A stretch of 34,306 nt of DNA from Hominisplanchenecus faecis (GTDB lineage: Bacteria > Bacillota > Clostridia > Lachnospirales > Lachnospiraceae), in the NCBI RefSeq assembly GCF_020687205.1, contig NZ_JAJEQE010000038.1, positions 1 through 34,306 on the forward strand, given 5' to 3'. The number at the start of each line of letters is the position of its first letter. Position 1 is the first letter of the stretch. Positions 1-6,444 of this stretch are shown piece by piece. A program made the translations under genes and the position numbers. The notes beneath the pieces are model-generated. The model saw nothing but the letters and a program-made list of their open reading frames with translations. It searched no databases and was not told where the DNA came from.

Positions 1-150
1 ATGGGGCATAGTAATTCGAAGATGTTACTGGATACCTACGCAGAACTGCGGAGGCAGGAAGGAAAATCCATCCAGAAACTGAACGATTTTGCAAAAAAAT
101 CATATCAAAATAGTGCTTCTGACAGCACTGAAAAAGCGACTACAATCTGA
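1..150 (+). CDS. Tyrosine integrase, C-terminal fragment (cut by window edge)
   Basis: Frame 1 is open from the first base to a TGA at 148-150, giving 49 residues. It begins MGHSNSKMLLDTYAELR, which matches the end of tyrosine recombinases: Gly-His-Ser with the catalytic His, then about 10 residues later the Tyr nucleophile (DTY). The ATG at base 1 is an internal Met and the gene must continue to the left. It reads toward the 3' end of the tRNA-Thr gene 150 bp away, the usual arrangement when an element has integrated into a tRNA gene. Three GACTAC motifs at 11-bp intervals overlap its 3' end. The family is clear. The element type and the upstream catalytic residues are outside the window. 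Confidence 0.75.
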   Translation: MGHSNSKMLLDTYAELRRQEGKSIQKLNDFAKKSYQNSASDSTEKATTI

Positions 151-167
151 CTACTTTTTGACTACAC
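137..167 (+). repeat. Three GACTAC repeats, probable integrase arm-type sites
   Basis: GACTAC starts at 138, 149 and 160, an exact 11-bp period that places the copies on one helix face. The third copy reads TTGACTACAC. The core is the complement of the TGTAGTCAA repeats at both ends of the element in tRNA-Trp. The position, between an integrase and a tRNA 3' end, suggests arm-type binding sites. Confidence 0.5.
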
Positions 168-240
168 TTTCCCAACATTTTACGCTTTTCCATACTGTTT
201 CAGACGGTTTTATGCATCAGAAAGATAGCTATTTCAGAAC

Positions 241-290
241 GCAAAAAAAATACCGGAAACCCTTGATTTTACTGGATTTCCGGTATTCTT
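241..290 (-). terminator. Bidirectional intrinsic terminator after tRNA-Thr
   Basis: An 11-bp stem pairs 249-259 (AATACCGGAAA) with 277-287. On the minus strand it is followed by eight T (complement of 243-250), so it ends the tRNA-Thr transcript. On the plus strand it is followed by TCTTTCT and may also end the integrase transcript. Confidence 0.75.
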
Positions 291-297
291 TCTATTA

Positions 298-370
298 AGC
301 TGCTGACGGGACTCGGACCCGTGACCTCCTCACTACCAATGAGGTGCGCTACCACCTGTGCCACAGCAGC
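298..370 (-). tRNA. tRNA-Thr (GGT anticodon)
   Basis: The 73-nt cloverleaf has a 7-bp acceptor (GCTGCTG at 364-370 with CAGCAGC at 299-305), a D arm containing GGTGGTA, an anticodon stem CCTCA/TGAGG with loop TTGGTAG giving anticodon GGT, and a T arm with GGTCCGAGTCC. CCA is not encoded. Its 3' end faces the integrase fragment, making it the likely attachment gene. It has its own promoter (400-428) and terminator (241-290). Confidence 0.93.
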
Positions 371-399
371 CTGTGCGGTCGTGACCGCTACAGTTAGTT

Positions 400-428
400 A
401 TATTATCACAGGAATCTGCTTTTGTCAA
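400..428 (-). promoter_or_regulatory. Sigma-A type promoter for tRNA-Thr
   Basis: On the minus strand there is TTGACA (423-428), a 17-bp spacer and TAATAT (400-405), about 30 bp upstream of the tRNA 5' end. Confidence 0.8.
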
Positions 429-511
429 TACTGTTTTTGCATTTTATTGCTGCTGTTCACTCATCGCGCGGCGTTTATTGTTTCTCTGCGTAAAAAAGTG
501 GTTCCGTTCAT

Positions 512-1255
512 CTACCCCTGAAGTCTCTGCCTGACGATCTCAAATGCAAGGACGCCTGCTGCCACAGATGCATTCAGGGAATCGATATCCCCTTTCATCG
601 GAATAGAAGCCACAAAATCGCATTTTTCTTTTACCAGCCTGCTGACACCTTCCCCTTCGTTGCCGATCACCAGACCGATTGGTCCTTTCAGATCGAGATT
701 ATACATCATTTCTCCGTCCATATCTGCACAGACAAACCACATACCTTCCGCCTTCAGTTCTTCGATCGTCTTGCCGATGTTGGTTACTTTTGCAACCGGT
801 GTGTAGTTCAATGCTCCTGCGGAGACTCTGGCTACGGTTGCTGTCAGTCCGACTGCTCTTCTTTTCGGGATCACAACGCCATGTGCCCCTGCAAGGTTTG
901 CGGTACGGATGATCGCACCTAAGTTGTGCGGATCTTCGATGTTATCCAGGAAAATGATAAACGGTGCTTCGCCTTTGTCTTTTGCGTTCTGCAGAATATC
1001 AGAAATTTCTGCATACTCATAGGCCGCCGCACTTGCGATCACGCCCTGATGATGTCCCGTCTGAGAAAGCTGATCCAGACGTTCTTTTTTCACAAACTGA
1101 ACAATCGTATCATGTTTTTTGGCTTCCCGCAGGATCGTTCTCACCGGACCGTCCTGACAGCCGTCCAGTACAAACAGTTTGTCGATCGTTTTGCCGGAGC
1201 GGAATGCTTCCAGCACGGCATTTCTGCCTTCTATGGTAAGTTCTTCGTATCTCAT
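512..1255 (-). CDS. rlmB: 23S rRNA 2'-O-ribose methyltransferase, RlmB/TrmH (SPOUT) family
   Basis: This is a 247-residue SpoU/TrmH protein that in its family methylates G2251 of 23S rRNA (RlmB) using S-adenosylmethionine. Visible parts are an N-terminal RNA substrate-binding domain (about 1-75, starting MRYEELTIEGRNAVLEAF) and a SPOUT domain with motif 1 NLGAIIRTANLAGAHGV, motif 2 GLVIGNEGEGVS and motif 3 IPMKGDIDSLNASVAAGVLAFE, whose trefoil knot binds SAM. The length is normal. Its ATG overlaps the mrnC stop as ATGA, so translation is probably coupled in the cysS-mrnC-rlmB operon. The family call is firm; G2251 specificity is by analogy. No convincing terminator is seen between its stop and the tRNA-Thr promoter. 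Confidence 0.9.
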   Translation of the reverse strand: MRYEELTIEGRNAVLEAFRSGKTIDKLFVLDGCQDGPVRTILREAKKHDTIVQFVKKERLDQLSQTGHHQGVIASAAAYEYAEISDILQNAKDKGEAPFIIFLDNIEDPHNLGAIIRTANLAGAHGVVIPKRRAVGLTATVARVSAGALNYTPVAKVTNIGKTIEELKAEGMWFVCADMDGEMMYNLDLKGPIGLVIGNEGEGVSRLVKEKCDFVASIPMKGDIDSLNASVAAGVLAFEIVRQRLQG

Positions 1256-1716
1256 GCCTGTTCCTGACCTTTCTTTTTCTGACTTTCTGCCATATCAAGA
1301 CCGGTCTTTATCAGCTCGATGATACGTTTCGTATCCTCTTTCAGATAAAGATATCCCATCAAGGCTTCCAGTCCGGTCGCTTTACGGTAATCTGCCACCG
1401 TTGCATTTTTTGCTTTTGTGTAAGACTTTGCATTGCGTCCGCGTTTGTATATCGTGATTTCCTCTTCGCTCAATACCGGCATCAGGTTTTCGATCATCTC
1501 TGCCTGAGCAGAAGCTTTGACGAGCTTTGATGCACGCTCATGCAGCTTCTGCGGCGGACAGTTCCCATGTTTGACCAGAAGTGTGCGGATCACCAGGTCA
1601 AAAATAGAATCTCCTATGTATGCCAGTGTCAGCGGGGAATAGGTTCTCAGATCCTGATCTTCCAGCTGAAATTCTTCTTTCAGGTATTCTACAAAAGAAT
1701 CTATGCTCTTTTCCAT
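1252..1716 (-). CDS. mrnC: Mini-ribonuclease III
   Basis: This 154-residue protein is a dimeric RNase III catalytic domain without the dsRNA-binding domain. In Bacillus subtilis this enzyme matures the ends of 23S rRNA. The motif LAYIGDSIFDLVIR at about 29-42 carries the conserved acidic residues, RGRNAKSYTKAKNATVADYRKATGLEAL follows at about 93-120 (shown here only as a landmark by its RGRNAK start), and the family ending EALMGYLYL is present. The start has GGAG four bases upstream and overlaps the cysS 3' end by 16 bp. The cysS-mrnC-rlmB order is common in Firmicutes and supports the call. Confidence 0.9.
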   Translation of the reverse strand: MEKSIDSFVEYLKEEFQLEDQDLRTYSPLTLAYIGDSIFDLVIRTLLVKHGNCPPQKLHERASKLVKASAQAEMIENLMPVLSEEEITIYKRGRNAKSYTKAKNATVADYRKATGLEALMGYLYLKEDTKRIIELIKTGLDMAESQKKKGQEQA

Positions 1717-3107
1717 TTTACTCCTTCTCTTGTGTCCTCAAGAACGATTCCTTTTTCCAGCAGTTCTGCACGGATCTCGTCTGCTCTCTGGAAGTTTCTC
1801 TCTTTTCTTGCCACCTGACGCTCTTCGATCAGTTTTTCAATCTCTTCATCCAGGATCTCTTCTTTGGTCTCGAAAACAAGTCCCAGGATATCGCCAAGCT
1901 CCAGAAGTTCATCCAGAAGACTCTGTACAAATGCTTTTGTGCCATCTTCATTCACATTGCTGTTTGCAAGACGAACCAGCTCAAATACAACTGAAATGGC
2001 ATCTGCGGTATTGAAGTCATCATCCATGGCATCATCAAATTTCTTTGCCAGGTTCTTTGCTTCTTCCAGTGCTGTCATCTCTTCTGCCGTCATCTCTGCC
2101 TCTTTTGCAGCTCCGGCATAATGTTTCAGGCTGTCTGCCGCATTACAGATACGTGCAAGTCCTGTTTTTGCAGACTCCATCAGATCAGCACTGAAATTCA
2201 GCGGACTTCTGTAATGTGCACTGAGCATGAAGAAACGCAGTACCTGGAGGTCATATTTCTCACTGATCTCACGCACGGTAAAGAAATTACCAAGGGATTT
2301 GGACATTTTGCGGTTATCAATATTTAAGAACGCATTGTGCAGCCAGTATCTGGAAAAGATCTTGCCGTTGCAGCATTCGCTCTGTGCAATCTCATTCTCG
2401 TGATGTGGGAATACCAGATCCTCTCCACCTGCATGAATATCAATCTCTTCGCCCAGATATTTTTTCGCCATAACGGAACACTCGATATGCCATCCAGGAC
2501 GTCCGTCGCTCCACGGAGACGGCCAGGACGGCTCGCCTTCTTTTTTCGGTTTCCACAGTACAAAATCCAACGGATCTTCTTTCTGATCTTCTCCGGTTAC
2601 CAGAAGGGAACGGTTTCCGGAACGCAGATCATCGAGGTTTTTATGGGAAAGTTTGCCATATTCTTCAAAACGACGTGTGCGGAAATATACGGTACCGTTT
2701 ACGTTATAAGCATACCCTTTCTCGATAAGCGTGGAGATCATATCGATCATACCGTCTATTTCCTGTGTTGCCAGCGGATGTGTGGTGGCCGGTTTGACAT
2801 TCATGCCTGCCATATCCTTTTTGCACTCTGCAATGTAACGCTCGGAAATTTCTTTTGCTGTCACGCCTTCTTCGTTTGCCTTTGCAATGATCTTGTCGTC
2901 AACATCGGTAAAGTTGGATACATAATTTACTTCATAACCTTTATGCTCCAGGTAACGTCTGACGGTATCAAACACGATCATCGGTCTTGCATTTCCGATG
3001 TGGATCAGATTGTATACAGTAGGACCGCATACATACATGCTGACTTTACCTTCCTGAAGCGGCACAAATTCTTCTTTCTGTTTGGATAAAGTATTATAAA
3101 CTTTCAT
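1701..3107 (-). CDS. cysS: Cysteinyl-tRNA synthetase
   Basis: The 468-residue class I synthetase attaches Cys to tRNA-Cys. The HIGH motif is HIGN (about residues 37-40, after CGPTVYNL), and KMSKS is intact in NRKMSKSLGNFF at about 266-277. Zinc ligands are visible: Cys of MYVCGP, Cys of WHIECS and the His/Glu of FPHHENEIAQSE. A DALR-type helical region and a C-terminal anticodon-binding part (ending TREGVKWKRA) complete the usual length. It starts at ATG with GAGGAAAAACC upstream. A promoter lies at 3191-3219. The leader is only about 75 nt, too short for a T-box, so no tRNA-Cys-sensing control is apparent. It is the first gene of the operon. Confidence 0.97.
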   Translation of the reverse strand: MKVYNTLSKQKEEFVPLQEGKVSMYVCGPTVYNLIHIGNARPMIVFDTVRRYLEHKGYEVNYVSNFTDVDDKIIAKANEEGVTAKEISERYIAECKKDMAGMNVKPATTHPLATQEIDGMIDMISTLIEKGYAYNVNGTVYFRTRRFEEYGKLSHKNLDDLRSGNRSLLVTGEDQKEDPLDFVLWKPKKEGEPSWPSPWSDGRPGWHIECSVMAKKYLGEEIDIHAGGEDLVFPHHENEIAQSECCNGKIFSRYWLHNAFLNIDNRKMSKSLGNFFTVREISEKYDLQVLRFFMLSAHYRSPLNFSADLMESAKTGLARICNAADSLKHYAGAAKEAEMTAEEMTALEEAKNLAKKFDDAMDDDFNTADAISVVFELVRLANSNVNEDGTKAFVQSLLDELLELGDILGLVFETKEEILDEEIEKLIEERQVARKERNFQRADEIRAELLEKGIVLEDTREGVKWKRA

Positions 3108-3190
3108 GGTTTTTCCTCTTTTCTTTTCGAATTTAACAGCCTGATATCCCGTGTTTTGACCCCGGATACCAAACCTGAAAATCTGTTCTA

Positions 3191-3219
3191 AGTCTATGCA
3201 AAATTTCGTGGTTTGTCAA
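3191..3219 (-). promoter_or_regulatory. Promoter for cysS-mrnC-rlmB
   Basis: On the minus strand there is TTGACA (3214-3219), a 17-bp spacer and TAGACT (3191-3196). Confidence 0.65.
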
Positions 3220-3227
3220 GGTAAACC

Positions 3228-3271
3228 GCCCTTTGCAGCGATTTCAGGCGAACTGCCCTTTGCAGCGATTT
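3228..3271. repeat. Short direct repeat, 17 bp, two copies
   Basis: GCCCTTTGCAGCGATTT occurs at 3228-3244 and 3255-3271 (27-bp period), between the cysS promoter and the 3' end of the acetyltransferase gene. No function is evident. Confidence 0.7.
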
Positions 3272-3285
3272 TGCCACTGTTATTT

Positions 3286-4431
3286 TCAGACAACTTCATT
3301 AAGAAATACCGGCAGGCGGAACAGTTCTTCTGTCAGTTGTCCGATATCCATGCTGCAGAACATTTTCTTTTCTTTTTCTGACAGGTTTTCAACTCTTATC
3401 AGGTTTCCTCCTTCGATTCCTGTTTTTATAATGAAATATCCATTGTTTTCCGGGACAAGACTGTCTGTCAGCCTGATTTTCCATTCCTGTTCTTTTTTTA
3501 TTTTCAGGCAGCAGACAAAACGCTCCAGATGCACGATCCGTCCCATGATCGCCGGAACGTTTTCACTTTGGGCATATTGTTCCCATATTTGGGGGAATGC
3601 AGTAAATGTGCACTTTTCCTCACTTGCCCCAAACCAGTGAAGCACTGCCGGAAAGGCTTTTTTTTGCACGGCATCTTCCACTACAATCTCCCAGGCTTCT
3701 CTGTCTTTTTTAAGTGCCAGGAAATAGCCGCATATCTCTTTTTCTTTTCGGATCAGGATCAGGCTTCCCCCTTCGCATCCCACTTCCTGCATCCGCTGCT
3801 CAAAATAAGCAATATCGTGAACGGTATAAACTTCTGCCAGCTTTGAAAGCTGTTTTTCTGCAAAACACGCAAGTTCTGCAAGATCCTCTTTTTTTGCTTC
3901 TTCACAGAAAATGTCCCCAGAAACTTCCTGATCCGAATGTATCTGCCAATTTTCATCCGTTTCTGCTCTTTGCAGCACATCCGCTGTCACGGTCATTTTA
4001 TTTTTTTCATAAATAAATCGAAAGCCAAACGGACGATAGATGGCTTCTGCGGCCGGCATCAGCCAGGTAAACGTCTCTTCTCTCCGATACATTTCCTGAA
4101 GGGAAGCCTGTAAAAGCGAACGCATCATGCCCTGATGACGACAGTCGGCTCTCGTTGCCACTGCCACGATATAATTGGTCTTCGCCTTTTCACCGCAGAA
4201 CATCATTTTATATGGATTTAAATGCAAAGTTGCCAGAATCTCCTGTTTCTCGTTTTCCACCACAAAAATCTCATTTTCTGCTGCTTTTACACGAAAATAG
4301 TAATCCACAAACGCCGGACTGTCCTCATCAAAAATTTCTTCGTAAAGTTTTCTTGCCCTCTGGTTTTCCACGGCTTTTGCTGCTTTTCCGGAAGTTATCC
4401 CCATGCCAAGTCTCTTTACACACTTATCCAC
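3286..4431 (-). CDS. GNAT-family N-acetyltransferase, Eis-like
   Basis: About 381 residues. The N-terminal half is a GNAT fold: [27 protein letters not shown], then the acetyl-CoA-binding segment [21 protein letters not shown] (R/Q-x-x-G-x-M type), and [14 protein letters not shown], the Eis-like motif. The rest resembles the second GNAT/sterol-carrier-like portion of Eis-type proteins. The substrate is unknown; family members acetylate aminoglycosides, peptides or other amines. I place the start at GTG 4431 because GGAGG sits five bases upstream; a downstream ATG at 4404 is also possible. It overlaps the end of ispF, and its ribosome-binding site lies inside ispF codons, so the two are cotranscribed. 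Confidence 0.75.
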   Translation of the reverse strand: MDKCVKRLGMGITSGKAAKAVENQRARKLYEEIFDEDSPAFVDYYFRVKAAENEIFVVENEKQEILATLHLNPYKMMFCGEKAKTNYIVAVATRADCRHQGMMRSLLQASLQEMYRREETFTWLMPAAEAIYRPFGFRFIYEKNKMTVTADVLQRAETDENWQIHSDQEVSGDIFCEEAKKEDLAELACFAEKQLSKLAEVYTVHDIAYFEQRMQEVGCEGGSLILIRKEKEICGYFLALKKDREAWEIVVEDAVQKKAFPAVLHWFGASEEKCTFTAFPQIWEQYAQSENVPAIMGRIVHLERFVCCLKIKKEQEWKIRLTDSLVPENNGYFIIKTGIEGGNLIRVENLSEKEKKMFCSMDIGQLTEELFRLPVFLNEVV

Positions 4432-4963
4432 GGCATCCTCCACAACTTTTACACCCTTCTTCGGATGAGGCCGCCATCACGCTCCACTCTCTTATAGATG
4501 AGAGCATGCAGACCGCCTGGGAAGAAATCCCTTCTCCGCTTCCGGTAAATCCAAGCCCTTCTTCTGTCGTTGCTTTTACATTGACCTGATTTTTCTCAAG
4601 GCCCAGTGTCTTTGCAATATTCTCCGCCATCTGCGGAATGTACGGCAAAAGTTTTGGTCTCTGTGCGATCACGACCGCATCAATATTTTCTACTGCATAA
4701 CCATTTTCTTCCAGCAGTGCTCCGACATGCTCCAGAAGTTTGATACTGGAAATGCCTTTGTATTTCGGATCCGTATCCGGGAAATGTTTTCCGATATCAC
4801 CAAGGGCAGCCGCACCAAGCAGTGCGTCCATGATCGCATGCAGCAACACATCTGCGTCAGAATGTCCAAGCAGACCTTTTTCCCATGGAATCTCAACTCC
4901 GCCCAGAATCAGTGCTCTGTTTTCTACCAGTTTGTGAACATCGTAACCTATACCAACTCGCAT
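4424..4963 (-). CDS. ispF: 2-C-methyl-D-erythritol 2,4-cyclodiphosphate synthase
   Basis: This enzyme makes the cyclic diphosphate of the MEP isoprenoid pathway. GIGYDVHKL gives the metal ligands Asp8 and His10; [12 protein letters not shown] gives His34-Ser35 and His42; [20 protein letters not shown] is the family C-terminal signature. The start is ATG 4963 (MRVGIGYD), seven bases after AAGGAG. An ATG two codons upstream is too close to that site, and longer readings run into tRNA-Met. At 179 residues it exceeds the usual ~157-160 because of a tail ending [12 protein letters not shown] with three Cys. The tail codons also hold the ribosome-binding site of the next gene. Confidence 0.95.
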   Translation of the reverse strand: MRVGIGYDVHKLVENRALILGGVEIPWEKGLLGHSDADVLLHAIMDALLGAAALGDIGKHFPDTDPKYKGISSIKLLEHVGALLEENGYAVENIDAVVIAQRPKLLPYIPQMAENIAKTLGLEKNQVNVKATTEEGLGFTGSGEGISSQAVCMLSSIREWSVMAASSEEGCKSCGGCRG

Positions 4964-5035
4964 TGTCATTCTCCTTACTTTTGACTGTTTAAACACTTTT
5001 ACAGTTACAATAACCAGACCGTGATTATGATAACG

Positions 5036-5065
5036 AAAAAGCTCTGCAAACATTTTGCAGAGCTT
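5036..5065 (-). terminator. Terminator after tRNA-Met
   Basis: A 12-bp perfect stem (5039-5050 with 5054-5065, loop CAT) is followed on the minus strand by a T run (complement of 5036-5040). Confidence 0.85.
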
Positions 5066-5071
5066 CGACAG

Positions 5072-5145
5072 TAGCGGAAGGGAGATTCGAACTCTCGACA
5101 CTACGGGTATGAACCGTATGCTCTAGCCAACTGAGCTATTCCGCC
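5072..5145 (-). tRNA. tRNA-Met (CAT anticodon, probably elongator)
   Basis: The 74-nt cloverleaf has acceptor GGCGGAA, a D loop with AGTTGGCTAGA, anticodon stem TACGG/CCGTA with loop TTCATAC, and T arm GAGAGTTCGAATCTC. The 1-72 pair is a regular G-U pair, not the mismatch typical of initiator tRNA, and the D loop fits the elongator. A CAT anticodon could also mark a lysidine-modified Ile tRNA, which sequence alone does not fully exclude. It is cotranscribed behind tRNA-Val. Confidence 0.88.
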
Positions 5146-5163
5146 ATATTCTTTTTAATTTCA

Positions 5164-5236
5164 TGGGACCTACAGGGCTCGAACCTGTGACCCTCTGCTT
5201 GTAAGGCAGATGCTCTCCCAGCTGAGCTAAGATCCC
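5164..5236 (-). tRNA. tRNA-Val (TAC anticodon)
   Basis: The 73-nt cloverleaf has acceptor GGGATCT/AGGTCCC, a D arm with GCTCAGCTGGGAGAGC, anticodon stem CTGCC with loop TTACAAG giving anticodon TAC, and T arm ACAGGTTCGAGCCCTGT. The discriminator is A at 5164. It is first in a two-tRNA transcript with tRNA-Met. Confidence 0.95.
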
Positions 5237-5278
5237 ATGTCGTTTTTCTTTTGCAGTTCATCGCTTGACTGCTTCGCT

Positions 5279-5308
5279 ATTATAATACGGATTGATGTGA
5301 AATGTCAA
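5279..5308 (-). promoter_or_regulatory. Promoter for tRNA-Val/tRNA-Met
   Basis: Minus-strand consensus TTGACA (5303-5308), 18-bp spacer and TATAAT (5279-5284), about 40 bp upstream of tRNA-Val. The adjoining 5309-5360 is a T-rich plus-strand tract with no gene. Confidence 0.85.
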
Positions 5309-5376
5309 CACCTTTTTTCAATTTTTTTTAATTTTTTGTTTTTTTGTTTTTTTTCTACATTTTACACATTTTTGCG

Positions 5377-5997
5377 TCACTTTTTCTTTTCTGAAACGTT
5401 TTTATATATAGAAACATCTCTATAGAGTCTCTCCCCTTCTGGCTGTGCCTGCCGGTGCAGGGCTTTGATCTTTCGAAGTGCCTGTTTCTGGCTGCCAGCC
5501 AGTTTGGTTAAAAAAATTTCCGGTCTTATGATTCCGGAACGATACCGCAACTCGTATTCTTTCAGGCTGGTCCACCAGTAATCTTCCGGCATCTGCACAT
5601 AATTGTACCTTACCGGCAGAAAATGGAATGCTATTCCAAGCTGCATGATCTGTTTCATATCATATCCTTTCAGCCATTCATATTCGATCTGAAATTTTTC
5701 TTTGCTTTCCGGAAATCTCTTTCTGTAATGTTCCCGAAACTGCTGCTTTGTTTTCTGCATCGCCAGACGGATCTTTTTTCTGCCATCTGCCGTTGCGAGA
5801 ATATAGGCCTCATAATCCAGCACACAATATGCATATACATTGATCTTCAGATCCTGTATCGCATTCAGGAGCATATCCAGGAAACGCTTTTTTTCAATTT
5901 CATTTCCAAACACCGGACCAGAACTGGTTTCTCCGAAAGTGATACAGCAGACCTGCTGACAGATATTACGATTGGCACCTTTTTCCTGAATATACAT
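5377..5997 (-). CDS. RAYT/IS200-like (Y1 transposase-fold) protein with degenerate active site
   Basis: This 206-residue protein follows the layout of REP-associated tyrosine transposases. The core strand NVYAYCVLDYEAYILATA occupies the place where active members have (Y)AYCLMPNHVHLLL. QQFREHYRKRFPE aligns with the helix before the usual G-R-Y-K segment, and FLPVRYNYVQMPEDYWWTS matches the family phrase NPVRAGLVxxPEDYPWSS. The metal-binding HUH pair is replaced by Glu-Ala-Tyr, so HUH nickase activity is unlikely. The start is supported by GGAGGAG seven bases upstream. I infer a domesticated or inactive relative; a nucleic-acid-binding role is possible. No flanking palindromic REP partner was recognised. 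Confidence 0.55.
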   Translation of the reverse strand: MYIQEKGANRNICQQVCCITFGETSSGPVFGNEIEKKRFLDMLLNAIQDLKINVYAYCVLDYEAYILATADGRKKIRLAMQKTKQQFREHYRKRFPESKEKFQIEYEWLKGYDMKQIMQLGIAFHFLPVRYNYVQMPEDYWWTSLKEYELRYRSGIIRPEIFLTKLAGSQKQALRKIKALHRQAQPEGERLYRDVSIYKNVSEKKK

Positions 5998-6444
5998 ACT
6001 TTTTCTCCTCCCTCATGCCGCACGTTTCTTTTTTCGATTTTTGTCGTGCGTGCCATAACTTTACTACAGCATTTCACCTATTTCAACCCATTTTATACCT
6101 GTGACACGCATGGATACTTCGAACGTTTTTTCTGCGTATCCTCTGCTTTTTGTACTCTTTTTTTTAATCCATATTCGCAAAATGTGTCATATCCTGTCGA
6201 CAGAAAATCGCTGTTCTTTGAAAATCCGGAAAACGTTCTGCTGTTCCTGGTGCAAAGCTTACATGATGGATATTACTTTTTCTTCATCTCAGCATCAAAA
6301 AAGTTCCAGAAAGTCAATATCACTTTCTGGAACTTTTTTATCACGTTTTCGGTGTTCGGCGTGTCAATAAGTCTAAAGTGCTCATTTGTGGCAGGCACAA
6401 TCGCAGTTCAGACTTTTGACGCTTACATTATATCATCTGAAATC
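5998..6444. other. 447-bp gap without a gene
   Basis: Apart from the purL terminator at 6297-6339, this gap shows the ribosome site of the RAYT-like gene, a TATAAA at the complement of 6094-6099 without a good -35 partner, and an AT-rich stretch. The long plus-strand open frame crossing it is antisense to purL and the RAYT-like gene and shows no family signature. Confidence 0.5.
6297..6339 (-). terminator. Strong bidirectional terminator after purL
   Basis: A perfect 18-bp stem pairs 6297-6314 with 6322-6339 around a 7-nt loop, with A/T runs at the ends, so it can stop transcription in either direction. It lies about 105 bp past the purL stop. Confidence 0.9.

Noticed and set aside
89-298. 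69-codon plus-strand frame after the integrase fragment
   Set aside because: It overlaps the integrase end, the arm sites and the terminator stem; composition is that of non-coding DNA.
3108-3190. T-box riboswitch before cysS
   Set aside because: The leader is only about 75 nt and has no T-box bulge sequence or terminator.
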